64,000 bases of DNA from Piscinibacter defluvii (lineage in GTDB: Bacteria > Pseudomonadota > Gammaproteobacteria > Burkholderiales > Burkholderiaceae_C), in contig NZ_RCHJ01000005.1 in assembly GCF_004011805.1 (NCBI RefSeq), forward strand, positions 310,001 to 374,000, written 5' to 3'. Position 1 is the stretch's first letter, and every line of letters starts with the position of its first letter. The notes under the pieces were generated by a model. That model was not told the origin of the DNA, did no database searches, and worked only from the letters and a program-made list of their open reading frames with translations. Made by a program: the position numbers and the translations under genes. Shown here one piece after another: positions 55,667-64,000 of the stretch.

Positions 55667-56202
55667 TTGAACCTCCTCGATGATCTTCATGGGTCACTCG
55701 CGCAGGTCGTTGCCTGCTGCGACGGACGAGGTTTTATGCGCCAGCGCTTCGCACGACAACGCAGAAGTGATGCTTCAGTGACCAAGCTCACGCACCAGAG
55801 CATCGCTATGACGTCAAGCAACGGCAGCGTGAGTTTTTTGACAACGTCACCAATGCACGACACTGCAACCAGCGGGTCTGGCGGCCTGTACCTTTGCCGA
55901 CATCCCACTGGTTGCCGCTGCACCTGGTCCCGACACGCGGGCTGCCCCAAACCATCTCAGTGGCGGCGACCCGGAGAATCCGAGCGCCTTGCAGCTAAGT
56001 CCGCGGCCGCCGTCCTCGTACTGCGCTGGTGTTCCGTACGGGGAGGGAGCGACCCATGCCTTCAACAAGTTGCCGCAGTCCTTTGGAACTGCTGGAGCAC
56101 AGTGTGCGCACGTGCATTCGACAGCACTAGAAACGTGCCCTTCGGGCATCACCGCTTCTGGCCGTTCAGCAAACAGCAAGCGCCCCTCGGCCGGTGCCGC
56201 CC
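55667..56202. other. 536-bp gene-poor gap of lower GC content
   Basis: No credible coding frame is present on either strand: the open frames here have unbiased codon use and no domain. The stretch is visibly less GC-rich than the rest, with features such as GAGTTTTTTGAC near 55831 and several imperfect short repeats. It may be a decayed gene, a regulatory region for aqpZ, or an old insertion scar. I found no inverted repeats at its borders. Confidence 0.55.
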
Positions 56203-56637
56203 TCAGGCCTGCCGCAACCGCTCCGCCAACTCGTCGTCGCGCAGCCCCGTGTAGTCGGCGGCCAGCGTGCGCAGCAGCGACTTGCGCGCCTGCTCGCCCA
56301 GGTGGGACTTCAACAGACCGAGAAACGGGTTCGAGGCCACCAGCACCAGCCCGGCGCACTCGCCGCGCGCCACGCCCTGGTCGAGCAGGGTGGCGAGTTC
56401 GCGCGCGAAGCGGTCGTGCTCGCGCTCGTGCGCGTCGGTGTGCGGCGGGTAGGCGCTGCCGCCCGGACCAGGGTTCTCGGCATGGACATGGCCCGGCCGG
56501 TCGGCCTCGAGCGCCACGCCCTTGAGCCGGCTCTGCGGGTGCACGAGGTCGGCCCGATGCACGTAGACACCCGGTCGATCGGTTTCCTCGAGCACGCGGG
56601 CCCGAGCCGCGTTTGCCACCACCAGCCAGTTCTTCAT
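56203..56637 (-). CDS. Host-attachment family protein
   Basis: The 144-residue protein matches the family named for an Agrobacterium attachment protein: WLVVANAARARVLEE at the N-terminus, PGGSAYPPHTDAHEREHDRFARELATLLDQG in the middle and LVLVASNPFLGLLKSHLGEQARKSL. The fold is related to release-factor-like domains, and the true role is unsettled. It lies 27 bases downstream of the acyl carrier protein gene in the same direction and may be the last gene of that operon. Confidence 0.85.
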   Translation of the reverse strand: MKNWLVVANAARARVLEETDRPGVYVHRADLVHPQSRLKGVALEADRPGHVHAENPGPGGSAYPPHTDAHEREHDRFARELATLLDQGVARGECAGLVLVASNPFLGLLKSHLGEQARKSLLRTLAADYTGLRDDELAERLRQA

Positions 56638-56664
56638 GATGTCCGCTCCGTCGTCGCGCCCTCA

Positions 56665-56922
56665 TCACGCCGGGCCGGGCGCCAGGCGCCCGGCCAAGTA
56701 CGCGACGATGGCGTCGAGCGTCGTCAGCCGCGCATAGTCGGCCTCGGGGATGTCGACCCCGAAGCGCTGGTGCAGCCCGACGATCACGTTGAGCCAGTCC
56801 ATCGAGTCGAGGTCGACCTGCTCGCGCAGTGCGCGGTCGTTCGCGAGCGGCTCGCCGGCCAGCTCCGGGGCGATCGCCAGCAGCGTTGCCATGACGCCGG
56901 CGCGGATCTCGTCGTGGGTCAT
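56665..56922 (-). CDS. Acyl carrier protein
   Basis: The 85-residue protein has the four-helix ACP pattern and the phosphopantetheine attachment Ser40 in VDLDSMDWLN, a variant of the usual DSL. It is acidic and of standard size. It follows the E2 gene by ten bases. An ACP inside a 2-oxoacid dehydrogenase-like operon is not usual. It may carry an acyl group handed over from the E2 subunit or made by the CoA ligase gene. Confidence 0.88.
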   Translation of the reverse strand: MTHDEIRAGVMATLLAIAPELAGEPLANDRALREQVDLDSMDWLNVIVGLHQRFGVDIPEADYARLTTLDAIVAYLAGRLAPGPA

Positions 56923-56932
56923 GCCTTGCTCC

Positions 56933-58090
56933 TCACAGTTCGTGCGGGCGCTGCAGCTGGTCGCGCAAGCGCGCCAGGAACAGTGCACCGCGGTGGCCGT
57001 CGCTGACGCGGTGATCGGCCGCGAGGCTGGCGGTGAGCACCGGCAGCGCCACCACCCGACCGTCCTCGACCCAGGCGCGCTCGGCGATCCGGCCGAAGCC
57101 GATGAGCGCCACCTGCGGCGGGTAGATCACCCCGGCCACCGACTCGACGCCCTGGTCGCCCAGGTTGGTGACGGTGACCGTCGGGTCCGCCAGTTCGGAG
57201 CTGCGCAGGCTGCCGGCCCGGGCACGCTGCACCAGGTCGGCCAGTTCGGCCATCAGCTGCGCCAGCGGCTTGGTGTCCGCCGCGTGCAGCGCCGGCGCGA
57301 TCAGCCCGCCGCGGCGCAGCGAGATCGCCACGCCCAGGTGCACCGCCTCGGAAGGGCGGAACGCGCCGTCGACGAACACGCCGTTGAGCTCCGGCACGGC
57401 GCGCAGGGCCAGCGCCACCGCCTTGAGCAGCAGCACCGCCGGCAGCAGGCGGTGCGTCACCGGCAGGGCCTCGTTGTAGGTGCGCAGCCACTCGAGCGCG
57501 GCGCGCATCGGCACCGGTTCGGCCAGGTAGTAGTGCGGGATCTCGCGCTTGGAGCGTGCCATCGCCGCGGCGATCACCTTGCGCATCTCGGCGGCGCGGT
57601 CCGTCGCGGGGGCGGCGGCCGGCGCGGGTGCATGGGCGGCGCGCTCGACGTCTGCCAGCGTCACCGCGCCGTCCGCGCCGGAGCCGGTGATGCCTTCGAG
57701 CGCGAGGCCCAGTTCGGCGGCGCGCCGCCGCGCGGCCGGCGAGACCGGCATGCGCGTGGTGCCGGCGGGCGGCGGCGGCGCCACGACCGCAGCGACCGGT
57801 GCCGCCGGCGCGGCAGCCGGTGCCCCCGGCACCACGGCCGCGCCCTCGGCCTCGCCGGGGGCCCGCAACCAGGCCATCACCGTGCCCACCGGCATCTTCT
57901 GCCCGACCTTCACGAGCAACTCCTGCACCGTGCCCTCGACCCAGGTCTCGACATCGATGGCCGCCTTGCTGGTGTCGACCACCGCGACCACGTCGCCCTT
58001 CTTCACCGCCTGGCCGGGGGCGACGCGCCACTCGAGCAGCGTGCCTTCGTCCATGTCGGCACCGAGCGAGGGCAGCTTGAACTCGATCAT
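56933..58090 (-). CDS. Dihydrolipoamide acyltransferase (E2)
   Basis: The 385-residue protein has one N-terminal lipoyl domain with the modified Lys42 (DTSKAAI), a proline/alanine linker, a peripheral subunit-binding domain ([18 protein letters not shown]) and a catalytic domain ending in the active-site HRVSDG. It transfers an acyl group from lipoate to CoA. No E3 gene is present in this operon, so the housekeeping E3 must serve. Its start overlaps the E1 beta stop (ATGA). Confidence 0.9.
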   Translation of the reverse strand: MIEFKLPSLGADMDEGTLLEWRVAPGQAVKKGDVVAVVDTSKAAIDVETWVEGTVQELLVKVGQKMPVGTVMAWLRAPGEAEGAAVVPGAPAAAPAAPVAAVVAPPPPAGTTRMPVSPAARRRAAELGLALEGITGSGADGAVTLADVERAAHAPAPAAAPATDRAAEMRKVIAAAMARSKREIPHYYLAEPVPMRAALEWLRTYNEALPVTHRLLPAVLLLKAVALALRAVPELNGVFVDGAFRPSEAVHLGVAISLRRGGLIAPALHAADTKPLAQLMAELADLVQRARAGSLRSSELADPTVTVTNLGDQGVESVAGVIYPPQVALIGFGRIAERAWVEDGRVVALPVLTASLAADHRVSDGHRGALFLARLRDQLQRPHEL

Positions 58091-59064
58091 GCGCGCCCGA
58101 GCAGCTGCTTCGCCGCGGCGACGATCCGGCCGGGCTGCGGCAGCGCGGCCTCCTCCAGGTGCTTCGCGTAGGGGATCGGCACCTCCTCGCTGCACACGCG
58201 GGCCGGCGGCGCATCGAGCTCGTAGAACACCTGCTCGACGAGGCGCGCCATCAGCTCGCCGGCCAGGCTGCCACTGCGCCAGCCCTCGTCGACGATCAGC
58301 GCGCGGCGGGTCTTGCGCACCGAGGCGGCGATCGCCGCGTCGTCGAGCGGGCGCAGCACGCGCAGGTCGATCACCTCGGCCGAGATGCCGTCGGCGGCCA
58401 GCGCCTGCGCCGCCTCCAGCGCCTTGCCGAGGCTGCCGCCGTAGGTGAGGAGCGTCAGGTCGGTACCGGCGCGCCGCACCGCGGCATGGGCGATGTCGGT
58501 GCTGAAGGCCTCGGGCAACTCGCCCTCGAGGTTGTAGAGCTGGGCGTGTTCGAAGATCAGCACCGGGTCCGGGTCCTGCAGCGCGGGCCAGAGCATGCCG
58601 CGTGCATCCTCCACCGTCGCGGGCGCGAGCACACGCAGGCCCGGCACATGGGCGTACCAGTTCTCCAGGCTGTGCGAATGCTGCGCGGCGAGCTGGCGGC
58701 CGGCGCCGGTGGCCATGCGGATCACCACCGGCACGCCGAACTGCCCGCCGGACATGTGGCGGTACGCGGCCGCCGTGTTGACGATCGCATCGAGCGCGAG
58801 CAGGCTGAAGTTGACCGTCATGATCTCGACGATCGGCCGCGCCCCGCCGAGCGCCGCGCCGATGCCGGCGCCGACGAAGCCGAGTTCCGACAGCGGCGTG
58901 TCGCGGATGCGCTCGTCGCCGAACTCGGCCAGCAGGCCCTTGCTCACCGCATAGCTGCCGCCGTAGCGGCCCACGTCCTCGCCCATCAGGAAGACACGCG
59001 GGTCGCGCTGCAGCGCCTCGCGGTGCGCCTCGCGCAGGGCCTCGCGGTAGGTGGTGCGCGCCAT
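58087..59064 (-). CDS. 2-Oxoacid dehydrogenase E1 component, beta subunit
   Basis: The 325-residue protein has the transketolase-type pyrimidine domain ([36 protein letters not shown]) and the C-terminal transketolase domain ([35 protein letters not shown]). It forms a heterotetramer with E1 alpha, encoded two genes upstream. Pyruvate or a related 2-oxoacid such as acetoin is the likely substrate class. It is separated from E1 alpha by a flavodoxin gene. Confidence 0.9.
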   Translation of the reverse strand: MARTTYREALREAHREALQRDPRVFLMGEDVGRYGGSYAVSKGLLAEFGDERIRDTPLSELGFVGAGIGAALGGARPIVEIMTVNFSLLALDAIVNTAAAYRHMSGGQFGVPVVIRMATGAGRQLAAQHSHSLENWYAHVPGLRVLAPATVEDARGMLWPALQDPDPVLIFEHAQLYNLEGELPEAFSTDIAHAAVRRAGTDLTLLTYGGSLGKALEAAQALAADGISAEVIDLRVLRPLDDAAIAASVRKTRRALIVDEGWRSGSLAGELMARLVEQVFYELDAPPARVCSEEVPIPYAKHLEEAALPQPGRIVAAAKQLLGRA

Positions 59065-59070
59065 CGCCGC

Positions 59071-59631
59071 TCAGCGCGTGCGGCTGCCGGGAAGGTGCGC
59101 CTCGGCGAGGAACTCGTCGACGAAGGCCTCGACGTCGTCCCAGTCGGTGTACTCGTGGTCCTGCGCGGTGTCGGTGCTGCCGCCACGCTGCTTGGCGATC
59201 AGCCGCATCACCAGGCGCTTGAAGTAGTCGTACTGGGTGTACTTCAGCGCGCCGGCGACGCAGCGCACCGCCCAGGGCCGCAGCCCGGTCTCGACGACGA
59301 ACTCGTCGAGCAGGCGGCGTGCCTCGATGCGGCTGTCCATGTCGTCCTGCGCCGCGGCCAGGCTGACCGAGAAGAAGGCCACCGGCATCGCCGCCAGCCA
59401 GGCCTGGTTGCTCTTGGCGAAGTGCAGCAGCGCGTCCTGGTGCTTGTGCTGGTGCACCGAGCCGCCGATGAAGGCGGCCTGGTACGTGCCGCTGGAGGCC
59501 TGCGCGGCCGGCGAGGTGACGTCCACCAGTTCGGCGCGGTGGCCGCGGATGCGCAGCCGCTCGGCGATGAACTCGGCCACCTTGCGGGTCTGGCCCTCGG
59601 TGGTGGCGTAGGCGACGAGGATGGGTTGCAT
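59071..59631 (-). CDS. Flavodoxin-domain protein (HemG-like)
   Basis: The 186-residue protein begins with a flavodoxin FMN-binding loop (VAYATTEGQTRKVAEFIAERL) and continues with AAFIGGSVHQHKHQDALLHF and AVRCVAGALKYTQYDYFKRLVMRLIAKQRGGSTDT, the pattern of the HemG menaquinone-dependent protoporphyrinogen oxidase group. It sits between the E1 alpha and E1 beta genes with gaps of 14 and 6 bases, so it is part of the operon. It could be an electron carrier for the E1 reaction or a haem/bacteriochlorophyll-related oxidase. Confidence 0.82.
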   Translation of the reverse strand: MQPILVAYATTEGQTRKVAEFIAERLRIRGHRAELVDVTSPAAQASSGTYQAAFIGGSVHQHKHQDALLHFAKSNQAWLAAMPVAFFSVSLAAAQDDMDSRIEARRLLDEFVVETGLRPWAVRCVAGALKYTQYDYFKRLVMRLIAKQRGGSTDTAQDHEYTDWDDVEAFVDEFLAEAHLPGSRTR

Positions 59632-59645
59632 GGTGATGCGTCCTT

Positions 59646-60649
59646 TCAGCGTGCGGCGAGCACGTCGCGCGACAGTTCGGCCACGGGCTCCCAGGTGCCG
59701 GCCTCGGCGAAGGCCACCGCGGCGTCCACCTCGGCCAGCGCCTGCGCGTCCAGCGCCTGGAACCCGGCCTCGTCCAGCATGCCGGCGGCCTTCAGCCTGT
59801 CGGTGAAGGAGTGGATCGGGCCGTGGGTCTTCCAGCGCTCGACCTCGGCCTTGTCGCGGTACAGCTCGGCATCGAACATCGAGTGCGCGCGGAAGCGGTA
59901 GCTGTGCAGCTCGAGGAAGAACGGCGTGCCCTGCGTGCGCACCCGCTCCACCGCCTGGCGCGCCGCCTCGTGCACCGCGAGCACGTTCATGCCGTTCACC
60001 TGCGCGCCGGGCACGCCGCAGGCCGCGGCCTTGGCGACGAGGTCGATGCGCGCCTGCGCGCGCGACAGCGCGGTGCCCATCGCATACAGGTTGTTCTCGC
60101 AGACGAACAGCACCGGCACGCGCCACAGCGCGGCGAGGTTGAGCGACTCGTGGAAGGCGCCTTCGGCCACCGCACCCTCGCCGAAGAAGCAGGCGCTGAC
60201 GCAGCCCTCGCGCTGGAGCTGCCGGTCGGCCAGCGCCAGCCCGGTGGCCAGCGGCAGGCCGCCGCCGACGATCGCGTTGCCGCCGAAGAAACGCGTCGCG
60301 CGGTCGAACAGGTGCATCGAGCCGCCGCGCCCGCGCGAGCAGCCTTCCTGCTTGCCGTACATCTCGGCCATGATGGCGTTCATGGCCACGCCGCGCAGCA
60401 GCGCGTGGCCGTGCTCGCGGTAGGTGGCCACCACGTTGTCGCGCGGCAGCAGGTTCGGCATCACGCCGGCGGCCACCGCCTCCTCGCCGATGTACAGGTG
60501 CAGGAAGCCGCGGATCTTCTGCTCGCCGTAGAGCTGCGCGCAACGCTCCTCGAGGCGGCGGATGCGCAGCATGTCGCGCAGCCGGGCCAGGCAGAAGTCG
60601 CGCTCGTAGCGGCGCACGTCGGTCGTGAACTCGAGCGCGGGAGGGATCG

Positions 60650-60653
<4 letters not shown>
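59646..60653 (-). CDS. 2-Oxoacid dehydrogenase E1 component, alpha subunit
   Basis: The 335-residue protein has the thiamine diphosphate motif [19 protein letters not shown] and [11 protein letters not shown], plus [10 protein letters not shown] and [12 protein letters not shown] typical of pyruvate or acetoin dehydrogenase E1 alpha. It overlaps the CoA ligase stop (ATGA). With the beta subunit and E2 it would decarboxylate a 2-oxoacid and load lipoate. Confidence 0.9.
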
Positions 60654-62410
<1,757 letters not shown>

Positions 62411-62513
62411 GGGCCGGTCGTTCCTCCGGCGTGGCGGCACGACGGGCGTCGCGCGCTGGCACGCACGCCGATTGAAGGCGCCAACGCGCCGTGCGGGCTT
62501 GAGCCTGCGCAAT

Positions 62514-62535
62514 CGCAGCCGCGGTTGCGGCTGCG
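62514..62535. terminator. Strong hairpin between the secretin and CoA ligase genes
   Basis: CGCAGCCGC (62514-62522), loop GGTT, GCGGCTGCG (62527-62535): a perfect 9-bp stem. It lies 27 bases past the secretin stop on the minus strand. There is no T-tract, so it may be a rho-dependent or RNA-stability element rather than an intrinsic terminator. A run of GGTGCC-type repeats follows at 62536-62556. Confidence 0.45.
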
Positions 62536-62561
62536 CCGGCGCCGGTGCCGGTGCCGGCGCG

Positions 62562-64000
62562 TTACTTCGCCGCCGCCTTGCTGCCGTCCAGCGTGATGAC
62601 GCGGGTGCGCGCGCGGTCGAGCTCGTCGAGCGCGGCGGCGGATTCGCGCGTGCTGCGCTGCCAGTCGTCCGCGCCGCGGATGATGGTCGGGCGGATCAGC
62701 ACCACCAGCTCCTTCTTGCGCCCGCTGCCCTGGTTGTTGCCGAACAGCGTGCGCGTGACGATGTTGCCCGAAGCGCCCGGCAGCCCCGAGTTGCGGCGCG
62801 TGCTCTCCTGCTGCATCAGCCCGCCGATGGCGACGATCTGCCCGTCGGGCACCCGCACCACGGTGTCGGTCTCGTTGACGCTGCTGGAAGCCAGCGGCAG
62901 CCGGTAGTTGCCGATCGTGCCGAGGTCGATCTGCTTGGTCTTCTCGCTGACCGCGCTGACCGAGGGGTGCACGTGCAGCGTGATCGTGTCCGCCTCGTCG
63001 ATCTGCGGCGTCACGTCCAGCGCGATGCCGCTGAAGAAGGGCGTGAGCGTCAGCGTCGGCAGCGTGGTCGTGCCGGTGTTGCTGTTGGTGCCGGTGGCGA
63101 TGGTGCCGCCGGAGACGTTGGTGACGAAGTACTCGTCGGTGCCGACCTTGAGCACCGCCTTCTGGTTGTTCAGCGTCGCCACGCGCGGGCTGGAGAGGAT
63201 CTGCACGTCGCCCTGCGTCTCGAGGAAACCGAGCACCGCGGCGAAGCCGTTGCTCGCGAGCGAGAGGCCCAGCGCACCGTGGCCGCCGGCGGGCAGCGAG
63301 ACACCGTCGATGCGCACCCCGTCGGCGGCGGCGCTGAGCGTCGGCAGGCCCTTGGAGTTGCCCAGCAGCGGGTTGCCGGCGTAGCCGCTGGTCTGGCCGG
63401 CGGCGCCGCGCGCACGCAGGTAGGACCAGTCCACCCCGCTCTCGAAGCCCTCGCGCAGCTCGACCTCGACGATCTTCGCCTCCAGCATCACCTGGCGTTC
63501 GATCGCCGCGCGCGTGCTGCGCAGGAAGTTCTCCACCTGGCGCAGTTCGTCGGGCATCGCGCGCACCGCGATCGTGCCGGACTGCGGGCTGCTGACCACG
63601 CTGCGTCCGGCCGCGCCGCCCACCACGGCGCGCAGCGCGTCGGTGGTCTCGGTCCAGAAGTCGCTCGTCGAGCTGGTGGTCACCTGGCTGCTCTCGGGCT
63701 GGGCCAGGCTGGGGCTCGCACTGCCGGTCGCATTCGCACCGCCGCCGTTGTTGTTCGCCACCGGCGCCGAGCCGCCGCTGACCCGCAGCTCGCTGCGGCC
63801 CTGGCGCTTGGCCTGCAGGTAGTTGACCTGGAAGATGCGCGTCTGCAGCGTCGGCGGGTAGACGGTGACGCGCCGGCCGTCGATGCGGAAGTCGTAGCCG
63901 TAGACATCGCGGATCGACTCGAGCGCTTCGCGCATCGTCACGCCGCGCAGCGTGACCGACAGCGTGCCCGAGACCTCCGGGTGCATCAGCATGCTGTAGC
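62562..64000 (-). CDS. mshL: MshL-like type IV/MSHA pilus secretin, N-terminus outside the window
   Basis: The visible part exceeds 470 residues and runs off the right edge; the ATG at 63992 is internal (codons continue upstream). It has a secretin/TonB short N-terminal domain ([29 protein letters not shown]), an N1-like domain ([37 protein letters not shown]) and the C-terminal secretin pore ([57 protein letters not shown]). Asn- and Ser-rich linkers around residues 78-110 are typical of MshL. It forms the outer-membrane channel of an MSHA-type pilus. Other pilus genes would lie further right. Confidence 0.88.
   Translation of the reverse strand, partial: YSMLMHPEVSGTLSVTLRGVTMREALESIRDVYGYDFRIDGRRVTVYPPTLQTRIFQVNYLQAKRQGRSELRVSGGSAPVANNNGGGANATGSASPSLAQPESSQVTTSSTSDFWTETTDALRAVVGGAAGRSVVSSPQSGTIAVRAMPDELRQVENFLRSTRAAIERQVMLEAKIVEVELREGFESGVDWSYLRARGAAGQTSGYAGNPLLGNSKGLPTLSAAADGVRIDGVSLPAGGHGALGLSLASNGFAAVLGFLETQGDVQILSSPRVATLNNQKAVLKVGTDEYFVTNVSGGTIATGTNSNTGTTTLPTLTLTPFFSGIALDVTPQIDEADTITLHVHPSVSAVSEKTKQIDLGTIGNYRLPLASSSVNETDTVVRVPDGQIVAIGGLMQQESTRRNSGLPGASGNIVTRTLFGNNQGSGRKKELVVLIRPTIIRGADDWQRSTRESAAALDELDRARTRVITLDGSKAAAK

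Overview
The window is very GC-rich, densely coding DNA from a betaproteobacterium, most likely a Burkholderiales member of the Rubrivivax/Roseateles/Sphaerotilaceae type. This placement rests on protein character: a BciA-type divinyl chlorophyllide 8-vinyl reductase (bacteriochlorophyll synthesis), a PedF-type cytochrome with a PQQ alcohol dehydrogenase, a tungsten aldehyde oxidoreductase operon and an MshL-type secretin. The genus is inference. No rRNA, tRNA, CRISPR array, transposase or phage gene was recognised.

Layout. 1-3686: end of an OmpA-like protein, azoreductase with a divergent LysR regulator, a 269-bp nested palindromic element, and an EgtB/SenA-like non-haem iron enzyme. 3755-7394: an MHYT-GGDEF-EAL protein and a secreted propeller-like protein. 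7423-14887: two regulators (BTAD-ATPase and ModE-like) divergent from a tungstate ABC transporter (tupBCA) plus a second oxyanion-binding protein. 15031-20782: a candidate novel system made of a secreted 128-aa protein, an ECF sigma factor, a 169-aa unknown, a TPR-CHAT caspase-like protease and a subtilase. Two copies of a matching promoter-like signature flank the sigma gene. 20789-28978: bciA, a membrane protein, an orphan coxM-coxD-coxE-coxF set, and a SoxYZ-like carrier with a metallo-beta-lactamase-fold partner.

28985-41855: a giant secreted-type metzincin, a PQQ alcohol dehydrogenase with a lanthanide-type Asp-x-Asp active site, an OMP-like protein, an ExbB/ExbD-like cassette with a lipoprotein and a short PqqB-like protein, a sigma-54 activator, cytochrome c-550 (PedF) and a quinoprotein-associated binding protein. 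Good sigma-54 promoters precede both the dehydrogenase and the cytochrome, so the activator probably controls both. 42042-46278: a five-gene aor operon (ferredoxin, tungsten AOR, FAD reductase, MoaD-like protein, small protein). The tungstate transporter, the alcohol dehydrogenase and the AOR together suggest alcohol to aldehyde to acid oxidation using lanthanide/PQQ and then tungsten chemistry.

46275-56637: an orphan GroEL paralogue with an FNR-like box, three sensor kinases, an osmotic set (mscL, LysM/BON protein, aqpZ), a gene-poor gap and a host-attachment family protein. 56665-62410: a tightly packed operon of an acetyl-CoA synthetase-like ligase, E1 alpha, flavodoxin, E1 beta, lipoyl E2 and an acyl carrier protein. 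62562-64000: the C-terminal part of an MshL-like secretin. Start codons were chosen by ribosome binding site and family fit. Functions are by recognition of motifs, not by database search.
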